Origin: Ichthyophis bannanicus
Taxonomy: Eukaryota > Chordata > Amphibia > Gymnophiona > Ichthyophiidae
Length of the DNA: 64,000 nt
Direction: 5' to 3'
Assembly: GCA_033557465.1 (NCBI GenBank)
Contig: CM066033.1
Span: forward strand, 1,357,157,834 to 1,357,221,833
Both the position numbers and the translations under genes were made by a program. Positions 52,976 to 63,606 of the stretch are shown one piece after another. Positions within the stretch are counted from its first letter, which is position 1. Each line of letters starts with the position of its first letter. Under the pieces are notes generated by a model. That model was not told where the DNA came from. It saw nothing but the letters and a program-made list of their open reading frames with translations, and made no database searches.

Positions 52976-54107
52976 GTGGCGGTATTCTGGGCTAGTTGTT
53001 GAGGTCTGAGAGTCTGGTTTGGTAGCCCCTGATAGATAGGGTTACAGTAGTCTAGTGTGGGAGTGATGAGGGCTTGACAGACTGTTCGAAAATGCTCCTG
53101 AGCAAGGATGAGTTTGAGCCTTCTGATAGTTCTCCTTTTGATGTAAGCGCTCTTTGTGGTTTTGGCAATGTGGGATTGTAGGTTAAGGTCCTTGTCGAGC
53201 ATCACTCCCAGGTATTTTACTTCATGTTTTACTGGTATTGTGATGTCATTTAGCTTGATGGTAGTTGTGGGTGAAAATGTGTGGTTTCTTGAGATGAATA
53301 AAGCTTCAGTTTTGTTGTAATTTATTGAAAGATTGTTTTCTTGTAGCCAAGTTGCCATTTGTTGGAAGCAGTTGGCTAGGTTGGAGTAGTCTGGATTGTC
53401 CAATTTGATTGGGGTGAATATCATTATGTCATCTGCGTATATGGTGTATTGAATCTTGTGGTCCTTGATGATAGCGCAGATGGGTTGTTATGCATAGATT
53501 GAAGAGCAGGGCGGAGAGTGCTGAGCCTTGTGGGATGCCCTGTGTGGCTCTCAAAGACTGAGAGGTGTCTGAGCCGCATTTGACTTGTAGCTGTCTGTTG
53601 GTGGGGTATGATGTAAACCAGCTCAAGGTGGTGTTATGCAGTCCTGCCTCTTGTAGTCTGCTTAGTAAGGTTGTGTGACAAACAGTGTCAAATGCTGAGG
53701 AGATGTCTAAGAAGATCATGAGAACACCCGTTCTGATGTTGTCAATCATCTGTATCAGTTTGTCAAATAGTTGTATTAGTAGAGTTTCGACTCCATGGTT
53801 TGGTCGGAAGTCATGTTGATTGGGGTCCAGGGAAGTGTGGATGTCAACGTGTTGTTGAAGTTGATGTTGAACCACTTTCTCGATGATCTTGGATAGGAAG
53901 AGAAGGCTTGAGATGGGTCTGTAGGTGGCAGGGTCGGTTTTAGCTAGGGTGGATTTCTTGAGGATAGGGCTTATTGTGGCTAGCTTCAGGGCATTTGGCA
54001 TTATTCCTTTGGTGAGAGAATTATGAATTATTTTATGGATGTCTTGTATCAGGTTTTCTTTAGTTGCTTTAATCCATGATACTGGGCATGGATCTGTAGG
54101 GGCTTTT
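52976..54107 (-). pseudogene. L2-clade LINE RT part
   Basis: Minus strand from 54107: APTDPCPVSWIKATKENLIQ, then KLATISPILKKSTLAKTDP, YRPISSLLFLSKIIEKVVQH, MIFLDISSAFDTVCHTTLLS (first catalytic Asp), and ATQGIPQGSALSALLFNLCI (53429-54160). After a frameshift near 53445 it continues QYTIYADDIMIFTPIKLDN (catalytic YADD kept) and NKTEALFISRNHTF, LGVMLDKDLNLQSHIAK (52976-53424). One frameshift is the main break, so this copy is fairly young. The 5' part is cut off at 54108 by a further L2-type tail. Confidence 0.93.
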
Positions 54108-54400
54108 GTATACCGCCTTATCATTAATTCAAGGCGGTTCACATGGAACAAACATAGCAATATGCTTTTACATAGAACAGGGAGTATCTATTTATTTATT
54201 TAACCGGTTTCATATACTGCTTTCTCATCAATTCAAAGCGATTTACATATAATAGTTATAGCAATGAGCTTTACATAGAACAGGGAGTTACAACTAGGAG
54301 GGTTACATGGGGTATAAAGAATACATTTAAATTAGAAACTTGGAGGAGTATATGGGGCAGTAGATGCATTTAACAATGGCTAACTATCTATAGTAACATT
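54108..54400 (-). mobile_element. Two L2-type 3' tails in a row
   Basis: GTATACCGCCTTATCATTAA, then AAGGCGGTTCACATGG (54108-54187); and TATTTATTTATTTAACCGG, then ATATACTGCTTTCTCATC and AAAGCGATTTACATA (from 54188). Both are on the minus strand with similar downstream ACATAGAACAGGGAG. Confidence 0.75.
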
Positions 54401-54504
54401 GACCATGGCCTAGCCCTGTGTAGGTGGGTGCCATGCACTGCAACAGACAGGCCCTGTCTGACCAACAGTCATGATATAAGCAGGGAATGCACTAACTCTG
54501 TGAG

Positions 54505-54586
54505 AACATGGTGGTGCAGTGCACAGAACCACTGTATTCAGAAGCAGAAGGTCACAGGTTCAAGTCCCAGCTGTGGTTTCTGCCAA
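54505..54586 (+). repeat. tRNA-like module
   Basis: GTGGTGCAGTGCACAGAACC and GGTCACAGGTTCAAGTCCC (box B GGTTCAAGTCC). Same place in the element as 22641-22722. Confidence 0.55.
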
Positions 54587-56497
54587 CCCAGTCCTCATAT
54601 TTTACCCACTACTATAACGTGCTAATACAGGCAGAACTATTCTTGCAGATGACGTAAACATGCCCAAAACACCAACATTTTACCCTACAGAGCACAGACA
54701 CCATAAACATGCACATTACCTAGAGCAGAGCCTCCCAAATGCAGTCCTGGAGGGCCAAACACCATTCCAGTTCCATGCTGCCTCTGATAAAGATGCCTGT
54801 GCTGCATTTCTATGCGCCACCCCCATGGTATGCAGATGTATCTCATGCATATTCATGAGGGTCAGCATGAAAACCCGAACAGTGTTTGGCACCGCAGGAC
54901 TGGAGTTGGGAACCTCTGCCATAAAGCAGCAGCCAACAGGGGCAGACACACCCGCACGCACAGGCCCCATTATCCACAGCCTTCTGGAGAGGCAGGACTG
55001 TGGGCTCTTTGTGCATCTCCCAATATTAGCACTTGCATACCTTAGTAATGCCACCCTAAACCGGGGAATATGGTACACATCTATCAGAAGGTTGCTATGA
55101 TTACTGGCAGATAGCAATTCCTAGGTTAAGTACAAGTGTCTGAGTGAGCTGCATCATAGCAACCTTTCTGATGCATGTGGAGTGTGCTACAGGTCATGTG
55201 TCTGACAGTGTTTACCAACCTGGGGAGTGACTCCTACAGTATTGCGTACCATAGCCATGCCTGCACTGTGCTCAGGACTTGTGTGGTGGCCAGGGCTGCC
55301 CAACACCTCTATAGTTGCACAATGCTGGCATAGGTGTGGGGAGTGTGTGTCTGTCTATCCAGTGTGTGGTGGCTTCCAACACCCTCCACAGCCCACACTG
55401 CTAGCACTGTTCCCAGTATTGGCCTGCCAATGTGCATAATGAGGAGCAAGGTACCATGGCTCGGACATTGTAGTGCCCGGTACCACCTGCACAGACAGAG
55501 TGGCCACAGCATATCCTGCTGGGAGGTCACTCTCGCCCTGACTAGGTTCCCCCATAGTGTTATATAGCATTTTGCTCATGTGATATATATGGGTTTCCTT
55601 TTGGGGCCCAATCACTGACTTATCTGCTTGGTGTGTATGCTGACATCCCCTGAGTTCTGGGTACATGCATCTCCTCCAGGACCATGCACTATGGACTAGT
55701 TGGCGGACTGTCTGCAGCTAGTATGTGTCTTGCTGGAACACCTTGCAGGGTGCAGCGGCTGGAGGCCTGCTGCTGGAGAATGTCAGATAATGGTGGGGGG
55801 CAGCTGAGCATATCCAGGACTGCCATCTGTCCGCTATTGCATTATGGATGTGTACCGCTCTGTCTGTTCCCCAGCAGGACCGCTGCTGCTGGTCCCCTCT
55901 ACCGCTGCCATTGCAGGGGGGTAGACTGTGGATCTATTGATGGGTGACCCTGTTTCCCACCCTAAGCCCCAGAGGGTGGGTTGTGTGGTGGTAGATGATC
56001 TGCCCATGGGTCCATACACCCCCCTTCACCTACAGCAGGTAACCTTGGCACCAACACAGGATATACACTATTCTGAGTGCATCATCGCCCATAAGGACTA
56101 GACATGACCGAGACATACAGCAGGGCACAGATGTATCCTAGGTGTGTCTAACAGAGCTACCTATCACACACTGATGGGGACCTGCAGCATGGCGTATCTC
56201 AGCCATGAAAGGTGCTGTGGACCTGGTGCTGGGGGCCCCACCTCAACCTCAGGGTGGGCACTGTACCCGCACAATGTGAGTGTCTGTGGCTACTCTGTGG
56301 CAGTGCCACACACGGTCTGTCCCCGCTACAGGGCCAAGGTGCTGTGGGGGTGCATACCCGCTCTTGTGCCCATCTCTCAACTGCTGATTTGCATGTGCAG
56401 TGCATCATGGGTAGGGGTGGGTTAACCCTATCCTGGTAACCACAGCAGAATGTGGGTGTGGTGCCATGCAGTCCTCCTGTAGCCAGCCAGTTGTTTT

Positions 56498-56574
56498 TTA
56501 GCAGTTCTAGCCCACTGGTTACTACACTGCCTGTGGAGCCAGAGGTCATGGGTCCCAAACCCACAGTGGGGTTC
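56498..56574 (+). repeat. tRNA-like module
   Basis: TCTAGCCCACTGGTTACTAC and CATGGGTCCCAAACCCACAG. Counterpart of 24618-24697, with a weakened box B. Confidence 0.5.
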
Positions 56575-56654
56575 ATCAATAGGGCTGTCTTAGGCATTGT
56601 CTGTTTTTATTGTATATTAGTTCTGCCAGCAGGACCACCCTCAGGGTACTGTCC

Positions 56655-56815
56655 CCTTAGGACGCCTTATTCGGCGCCCTATAAAGCGCCTTATAAGGTG
56701 CCTTATATGGTGTCCTATAGGGGACATTATAGGGTGCCTTGGCAGACAGCGCACTTTATAATGTGCCCTATGGAGTGCCCTCTAGGGTGCCTTAGTGGCA
56801 CCTTAGGTTACGCCA
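56655..56815. repeat. Field of short degenerate palindromes
   Basis: GGCGCCCTATAAAGCGCC, CCTTATAAGGTGCC, ACATTATAGGGTGCC, ATAATGTGCCCTATGG: the same arrangement as at 24780-25010. Confidence 0.85.
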
Positions 56816-57109
56816 TTGTGAGGGTGTGTTTTCTGGCAGCACTATTCAGGTACAAGTAACCTTCCTCACAGCCCACTACTTAACCCTTTCCAGGCCAAGC
56901 CCAGTACTTTCGGGATCCAAACCTCTGCCTATATATTCCTATCAAATGGTATAGCATACATGACCATGCCAGAGGAAACGTCACTATTGGAACATATTGG
57001 ATACGACGGGTACAATTTTCCTGACATGTGCAAACATTAACCCAGCTGCAGGATGTGGATAAAATATTATAGTAGGCCTTCAAAGGGTTGCACATGATGC
57101 CTCAGCCAG

Positions 57110-57198
57110 CCTTCTTCATTAGGCACATTGGGGATTCAAACCCATGACCCTTGTACCATCAGTCTGTGTAGTAACCACTGTGCTACAGCTCTGTTTCT
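57110..57198 (-). repeat. tRNA-like module
   Basis: Minus strand: CTGTAGCACAGTGGTTACTAC (box A) and CATGGGTTTGAATCCCC (box B GGTTTGAATCC). Counterpart of the modules at 25092-25772. Confidence 0.6.
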
Positions 57199-57399
57199 GT
57201 ATTTGGGTGTCTGCGTGCTGTCTTAAGCTTGCGCACAGTAGCACGCGCGCTGTAGCGATCGTTGCTGTGCGGCACGCAATACCGCACACAACTGCGTGTT
57301 ATCGGTTACGATGTACCGCCCATGTCCTTTTTTGGCTTTCCTTCCACTAACGCGGCTCCTAACGCAAATTGCACTAACGCAGTTTAGTAAACATACCCC

Positions 57400-58018
57400 T
57401 TGGTGTCTTTGTGGCATCTCTGATTAATGCCCTCCTTGCCTGGTCTGTAAGTTTTGGTGGGCGGCCTTCTCTTGTCAGGTTTGTAGTGGTGCCATATTCT
57501 TTTCATTTTGTTATAATGGATTTAATGGTGCTCTGTGGGATATTCAGAATTTGGGATTTTTTATTTTATAACCCAATTCTGATCTACACAACTTTGTCTC
57601 TGACCTGTTTGGGGTGCTCCTTGGTCTTCATGTTGCTTGCTTAGTGGTGTTGCAGAGCCAGGGGCCTTTCAGAACAGGTATGTTTATACAGGCATCATGT
57701 GAAAGATCATGTGACACTTATTGCACACAGGTGGATCCTAATCAACTAATTATGTGACTTCTGAGGTTAATTGGTTGGACCAGATCTTATTTAGGGGTTT
57801 CATAGCAAAAGGGATGAATACATATACACTCAAAACTTTTCAATTTCTGCTTGTTTTTTTATATATACAAGGTATTTTATTGTCATTCCACTTCATCAAT
57901 TTGGACTATATTGTTAGGTCATTTACTAACATCCAAATGCACCTCCATTTTCATTCCAGATTGTAATGTGACAAAACAGGACAAAAACCGAGGAGATTAA
58001 TATTTTCTGAAGGCACTG
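57400..58018 (-). pseudogene. Tc1-like transposon, N-terminal transposase and end
   Basis: Read from 58018 down, the element starts CAGTGCCTTCAGAAAATATT with a flanking TA (58019-58020), typical of Tc1/mariner. A later AT-rich spacer follows. On the minus strand at about 57510-57400 the text reads KEYGTTTNLTREGRPPKLTD, then QARRALIRDATKTPR, the second helix-turn-helix region of Tc1-like transposases (…GRPPKLT…RRALIR…). The catalytic domain is missing because the Harbinger-like element abuts at 57399. Confidence 0.8.
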
Positions 58019-58021
58019 TAC

Positions 58022-58275
58022 ATCTTCTTACTAGCATAATCCCACTAGAGGACAGCAACCTTGGGCCGGAAGGACTGGGGTTTCTAGTCCCACAGGTGCT
58101 CCTTGTGGTCTTGGGCAAGCCACTTAACCCTCCATAGCCCATGTTCCCTGTAAAATAGTTATCTCCAAGTTATAATGCCCTGTTCAATGTAATTTCAATT
58201 TGTTCAATGTAAACCGCACTGATGCAGAATAGTGCAGTATATAAGAGAATGTAAATAAATAAATAAATAAATAAT
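58022..58275 (+). mobile_element. SINE with an L2 tail
   Basis: A tRNA-like/CORE head (GGGTTTCTAGTCCCACAGG, then CCTTGTGGTCTTGGGCAAGC, CACTTAACCCTCC) followed directly by AATGCCCTGTTCAATGTAAT, GTAAACCGCACTGATGCAG, GTATATAAGAGAATGTAAAT and (AAAT) repeats. From about 58170 to the end this is nearly identical to the minus-strand L2 tail at 10361-10465. It shows a SINE that ends in a LINE 3' end. Confidence 0.88.
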
Positions 58276-58735
58276 GTCTGTAGACAGTTTTGACATCTGC
58301 ACAATGTACACAAAGATTTCTGTACATCAGTCTAACCATATAATGTGCCTTTGCTCTGTGTTGACAAGCTAATGATAAATAGTTGTTGCGTCAGTCCTCG
58401 TTTCGTAGCTCCCAAAGTTTCACTGGATTCCATTTTCAGTTTTTGTCCCTGCTATACTATGATGTGACCTTATAACTCTAATTTTTATATCGTGTCGATA
58501 AAATCAGATAGAATTAAAATGCCCGTTACAAGGCTGTGGCATTGTTTTCAGTAGCTCATCTGTTTCGGTGTCTGTGCCTTTCTGATTCATATGTACTTTT
58601 TGTACTGAATATAACTTGCCTTGAACTACTAATGGAGAGGCGTGAGATAAATACAAATAAGAATAGATAAATGGAAGTGACCGTCTATGCTGACGACATG
58701 CTATGGTCACAGAAACAGACGTTCTGAGAGGATAG
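58276..58735. other. No gene recognised
   Basis: AT-rich; the 58504-58710 minus frame has no domain. A short AATACAAATAAGAATAGATA resembles a LINE/SINE tail. Confidence 0.35.
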
Positions 58736-58737
58736 AA

Positions 58738-58870
58738 GGAGGAGGGGTCTAGTGATTAGACTATTGGACTATAATTCTAGAAGTCACAGGCCGTTATTTC
58801 AAGGCCTCCCTCTGCCAGCGACTCCGTGTCCACTTTGTTTTCTTGTGTCCTTGGGGCCTACTTAAAAGTC
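58738..58870 (+). mobile_element. tRNA-derived SINE, degenerate
   Basis: GGAGGGGTCTAGTGATTAGAC (box A) and GCCGTTATTTCAAGGCC at the box B position, then TCTGCCAGCGACTCCGTGTC and TTGTGTCCTTGGGGCC. MIR-like order but diverged. Confidence 0.6.
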
Positions 58871-59846
58871 ATAAACTTCTCATGGAGGGGGTGAGGGTAG
58901 CCCTCGGGTTCCTACATAAAAGTAAGAAAGGGGTGACCGCTACTGTAAGGAGGGAGAAAAATAGAAAACAAACCAGATCAGTGCTTCACATTAAGATAAA
59001 AGGGTGCTGGTGGATCTGGTGAATAGGGAGAGACAATATTTGGAGTCTAAGCTGGAATGAAAGCTAAGCAGTCTAAAAGACAAGTGAGCATGCTTAAATA
59101 ACAAACACCTTTATTTTGTTCAATCCTTTCCAGTGGGATTGAAACCCTGGTTTCTTTTGTCACTGTCACGTGAAGAGCTACCAAACCCTTCACAGGTTCG
59201 TGTCTCGAGCAGAAGAAACAAATGATACTGAGATATATCTGTAAAGCAAATACAAAGTTTATTTTTCTGCTGCAGAGCTGCTCTCTCTAAGCGAGGAGTA
59301 GCAACTTGAAGTAAATTGCGCAATTTGAGAGAATTGATAGACATGAAGGAATTCCAGCACAAGATACAAGTCTCTGCCTGGCATTGATCAGGCCCATCTT
59401 TTATAGGCCAAAAGGCAGAAGTACAGATGTCATGAAGATAGAACTGAAGGGGCCCAGGGCAGGTGTTTTATCCTGATAATTTCTCAAGTCTGTTTCAGAA
59501 ACGTTTTGTTAGCCACCAGGTTCCTATCTCTTGGGCCAACAGCTTTTTAGTCTATGATCCTATTGGCTAGTTAGTAGAGCTTGTGCCCTACCACCATGAT
59601 AAAGCATGACTGCCCTGAACCTTTGACCTGGTTTCATGTTCTTTGTCTGTTCCTTATCTGCTATAAGCCCCTTCTCAGGCTTATCTCTTTCTTTTAGCTG
59701 GGCAACACCCTTTTCACTTGTGGTCATGCAGGCCATGTAGTTACAAATGGATTACAGTTAGAGGTTTAAGAGTAACATTATTAATGGCATATTAACAATT
59801 GGAGCAAAGTGATCAAGTTTTTGATTGGTTTATTCCTTGAAATGTG
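58871..59846. other. No gene recognised
   Basis: Mixed sequence. The minus frame 59120-59362 shows no domain. No ends or tails seen. Confidence 0.4.
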
Positions 59847-61735
59847 TTACATAGAAACATAGAAATATGATGACAGAAAAAGACCACATGGCCTATCTAG
59901 TCTGTCCTTCCATATCAACAACTACAACAGTCCCCTTTTTACCTTTAGAGATCCTCTGTGTTTGTCCCATGCTTTTTTGAATTCAGTTACTGTCCTCATC
60001 TCTACCACCTCCACTGGGAGACTATTCCACGAATCCACTACCCTTTCCGTAAAGAAATATTTCCGCATATCACTCCTGAATCTATCTCCCTTCACCCTCA
60101 TCCCATGTCCCCTTGTAGCAGAACTTGCTTTCAATTGAAAGAGGCTCTCTCCCTGAACATTTATGCCACGGAGGTATTTAAACATCTCAATCATATCACC
60201 TCTATCCCGCCTTTTCTCTAAGGTGTACATATTAAGATCCTTCAGTCTGTCCTCATATGCTTTTATAATGAAGACCACTAATCATTTTAGCAGCCACCCT
60301 CTGCATCGACTCCATCCTGTTCACATCCTTTTGAAGGTGCGGTCTCCAGAATTGCACACTATACTCCAAATGAGGTCGCACCAAAGACTTATACAGAGGC
60401 ATTATTACCTCCTTTTTTCTGCTAGCCATTCCTCTCCGTATGCACCTAAGCATCCTTTTAGCTTTTGCCGTCACCTTTTCTACCTGTTTAGCTACTTTAA
60501 GATCATCAGACACAACCACGCCTAGGTCCCGCTCTTCTTTAGTGGACAAAAGTACTTCACCCCCTATACTATATTGCTCCCTTGGATTTCTGCAGCCCAA
60601 ATGCATGACCTTACATTTTTTAACATTAAATCCCAGCTGAAAAATTCTAGACCATTCTTCAAACTTAGCTAGATCCCTCCTCATGTTATCTACACCTTCC
60701 TGGGTGTCTACCCTATTGCAGATTTTGGTATCATCCGCAAAGAGGCAAACCTTACCCGACAGCCCTTCCGCTATATCACTAACAAAGATGTTAAAAAGAA
60801 TCGGACCAAGGACAGATCCCTGGGGCACACCACTAGTAACATCCTTCTCCTCAGATTGAGCTCCATTTACTTGTACTCTTTGTCGCCTCCCACCCAACCA
60901 ATTTCTAACCCAAGCAGTAACTTTAGGGTCCATCCCTAGGGTTCTCAGTTTGTTTATAAGTCACCTGTGAGGAACAGTGTCAAAGGCTTTACTGGAATCT
61001 AAATACACCACATCTAGGGCTCTCCCTCAGTCCAACTCCCTGGTCACCCAGTCAAAGAAATCAATCAGATTTGTCTGACAAGACCTGCCTCTGGTGAATC
61101 CATGCTGCCTCGGATCCTGTAATCCGCTGGACTCCAGAAACCTCACTATTTTCTCTTTCAGCAGCGTTTCCAATAATTTACTCACCACCGAAGTTAAACT
61201 AACCTGCCTGTAGTTTTCAACCACATCCTTACTTCCGCTTTTGTGTAAAGGCACCACATGAGCCTCTCTCCAATCCTTTGGCACCACTCCTGACTCCAAT
61301 GAGGCATTGAAAAGGTCAGTCAGTGGAGCTGCTAGAACGTCCCCAAGTTCCCTCAGTATTCTAGGGTGTTTCCCATCCGGTCCCATCGCTTTGTCTACTT
61401 TAAGTTGAGCTAGTTTTTCACGAACACAGTCTTCTGAAAATTGTTCAAGATGTCCCTCGCTTCTGTTCCTATTTGTGGGTGTTTTCTGAGTTCCTGCTCC
61501 TGGTTCTTCATCTGGGAACACAGAACAAAAATATTTTATCCTTATCAGCCTCTACATATTCCTCCCCTGCACCCTTGAGTCTGACATGCACCCTTGAGTC
61601 TGACAATACCACTTTTGCCCTTCCTCTTCTCACTAATATATCTGAAAAATGTCTTATCCCCCCATTTTATTGCATTGGCTATTTCCTCCTCCTTTTGAAT
61701 CTTTGCCTTCTTGACTACTTTGCTAGCTATGGGCA
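59847..61735 (-). pseudogene. CR1 retrotransposon, most complete RT
   Basis: The 3' end ATAGAAACATAGAAATATGA (TTTCTATG repeats on the minus strand). From 61735: linker QKEEEIANAIKWGDKTFFR; RT front GHLEQFSEDCVREKLAQLK, AMGPDGKHPRILRELGDVL, EAHVVPLHKSGSKDVVENY (61027-61521); stops at about 61028 and 60970 around LDSSKAFDTVPH; palm TSGVPQGSVLGPILFNIFVS and CLFADDTKICNRVDTQEGVD (catalytic FADD) and LYKSLVRPHLEYSVQFWRPH (60253-60933); a frameshift near 60260; C-terminus DMIEMFKYLRGINVQGESLF and FFTERVVDSWNSLPVEVVE (59922-60278). Few breaks; the youngest CR1 here. The endonuclease is almost absent (see next entry). Confidence 0.95.
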
Positions 61736-62065
61736 TTTATACACACTGCTTTCCATATGTTACCCTTGTTACCCATTTCCATAAAGGTATTTAATGTATC
61801 ACCTACCTGGGGACTTTCACCTACCTGGGGGCTTTCTTCACCCATCCCCAATGAATCTAGTTTAAAGCCCTCTTCAGTAGATTAGCGAGTCTACTACCGA
61901 AGACGCGTTGACCTTTCTTGGACAGATGGATGCCATCTCTGCTCTGCAACCCTTGGAACAGCATCCCATGATCTAGGAAACCGAAACGCTCTCGATGACA
62001 CTATCCACGCAGCCATGCATTCATCTCCAGGATGCGAGCCTCTCTGCCTTGGCCTTTACCCTCAA
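61736..62065 (-). pseudogene. CR1 ORF1 esterase C-terminus joined to RT by a deletion
   Basis: Minus strand from 62065: EARILEMNAWLRG, then RERFGFLDHGMLFQGLQ, RDGIHLSKKGQRVFGSRLAN, LLKRALN. The DGIH matches the D-x-x-H catalytic block of SGNH/GDSL esterases, the domain known in the first reading frame of CR1-like elements. Downstream, near 61745, the text KAVCINAHS looks like the first residues of the CR1 endonuclease, followed at once by the pre-RT linker. About 200 endonuclease residues are therefore missing. Confidence 0.65.
61797..61834 (+). repeat. Tandem 18-bp repeat
   Basis: CACCTACCTGGGGACTTT and CACCTACCTGGGGGCTTT in direct succession. A 19-bp tandem (GCACCCTTGAGTCTGACA type) also lies at about 61569-61605 in the CR1. 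Confidence 0.9.
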
Positions 62066-62069
62066 CAGT

Positions 62070-62510
62070 GTTATGAAGATCATTGCTTTATTGAATCTTT
62101 CACTTCAACTCTGTTTCTTTGCATAGTTTTCTAACCAAGTGAAAATAATAAAAGCAAGGAGAAACGTTAAAACTAGATATAATGTTAAGGGGATTGCAGT
62201 TCTGGAACTTTCTATCTACTCTAGCTTGTTTATCAATGGGGTGGGCTTAATACTGTGGGGGTAAACTGTATATTTCTTGACACACTCTTAGAAAAAGAAA
62301 AAGAGGAATAACCTTAAATTGTACATATTTTGCCAGAGTTCCACTGGAGGAGAGGAAAGAGGGGGCCTCAGCTAGTGGAAATCTTCACTGCAAGCACAAA
62401 TGAATATGTCTGTGGTTAATCATATGCGCTCTGCACAGCTTCCCCTTGTAGAAGAGTCCAGATTTGCTAAAATCCAGGCCCCTTTCCAGTGGTCCCCCTT
62501 CACAGTAGCA
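62070..62510. other. No gene recognised
   Basis: AT-rich, no domain or repeat that I can name. Confidence 0.4.
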
Positions 62511-62512
62511 TT

Positions 62513-63254
62513 GTATATGACGGCAGATAAAGACCAGTATGGTCCATCTAGTCTGCCTAGCAAGGCGGCAGGAGTAGGTGCATTTGCCGCTCCGTGCAGG
62601 TCACCCCTCCCCATGCCTTTGTTTAGGGGTGTACTCACTGCTCCGTGTAGGTCACCCCTATTTGTTCAGATATAAGAGATAGTTATGTTTTTTTTTATGT
62701 TACCCGGTTGCTATAAAGGGATCCACTGTGTCTGTCCCATTGCCATTTTGAATTCTGTCACTGTGTTTGCCCCCACCACTTCCATCAGGAGGGCATTCTA
62801 AGTATGCACCACCCTTTCAGTGAAAACGTATTTCCAGACATTGCCTTTCAGTTTACCCCCTTGCAGCTTTATGTTATGCCCTCTAGTTTTACAACTTCCC
62901 CGTCTTTGGAAGAGGTTTGTTTGTCCATTAATACTCTTTAAGTATTTAAAGGTCTGAATCATATCTCCCCTATCCCTCCTCTCCTCCAGAGTGTACATAT
63001 TTAGGTCTTCAAGTCTCCTCTCATAAGTCTTCTGACGCAGGCTCCAAATCATTTTGGTCGCCTTCCTCTGAACCTTTTCCAGCCTTTTTATATCCTTTGT
63101 GAGATACGGTCTCCAAAACTGAACACAATATTTCAAGTGAGGCCTCACCAGCGACTTGTACAGTGGCATTAGTACCTCTTCCTTTCTGCTAGTAATTTCT
63201 CTCTGTATGCAGCCCAGCATCCTTCTGGCTTTTGCCACCGCCTTGTCACACTTC
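62513..63254 (-). pseudogene. CR1 3' part, same subfamily as 2041-3935
   Basis: The 3' side at 62513 is ATATGACGGCAGATAAAGACC, then AGTATGGTCCATCTAGTCTG. The minus frame 62798-63238: KARRMLGCIQREITSRKEEV, then [60 protein letters not shown], and VWKYVFTERVVHT. A 5'-truncated insertion that starts at the KCDKA region (63254). The frame is open for 146 codons. Confidence 0.93.
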
Positions 63255-63302
63255 AGTCACCAGGCCACTGCTCTAACCAGTAGGCTACTCCTCTACTCCA
63301 CT
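63255..63302 (-). mobile_element. SINE head scrap
   Basis: Minus strand: GAGGAGTAGCCTACTGGTTA then GAGCAGTGGCCTGGTGACTG, the box A end of the tRNA-derived SINE seen at 18883. Confidence 0.7.
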
Positions 63303-63413
63303 TTAGAGAGGGATCTCCCATGACAGATAGACAGACAATACTTTATCCGACAGACAAGCCTAAGCTTAAAGAAAGAAGCTTTAGCAATAGCTCCTACATG
63401 GCTCTTTAACAAC

Positions 63414-63598
63414 CAGGGACGTACCAAGAGCTGTGTGAGCAGTGCAGCCACACAGGGCGCAAGTACAGAAAGGGCACTGATATCATGACTGGGCTTCCAA
63501 GAAGCTCAAAAAGAGTGAGTTACTGCAGGTAGCTGGGGTGGAGGGGCGGCACCATTCATTAGTCGCACGGGGCACATTTCTAGCTTGGTACGGTCCTG
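63414..63598. mobile_element. hAT MITE with near-perfect 8-bp TSD
   Basis: Left end CAGGGACGTACCAAG, right end (inverted) CAGGACCGTACCAAG. Flanks TTAACAAC (63406-63413) and TTAACAAT (63599-63606), 7 of 8 matching. 185 bp, non-coding. Confidence 0.88.
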
Positions 63599-63606
63599 TT
63601 AACAAT

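Larger units (their letters stand above)
54401..57399. mobile_element. Harbinger-like element, tRNA-module type (copy C, left end lost)
   Basis: It matches 22530-25900 block by block (ACAGACAGG.CCTGTCTGAC, TTGGGAACCTCTGCC.TAAAG, GCTACTCTGTG.CAGT, AGTGCATCATGGGTA). The right end is (inverted) GGGGTATGTTTACTAAACTG, ending 57399. The left part is replaced by L2-type tails. No transposase frame. The mirrored frames at 54660-55117 come from overlapping strands, not genes. Confidence 0.75.
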
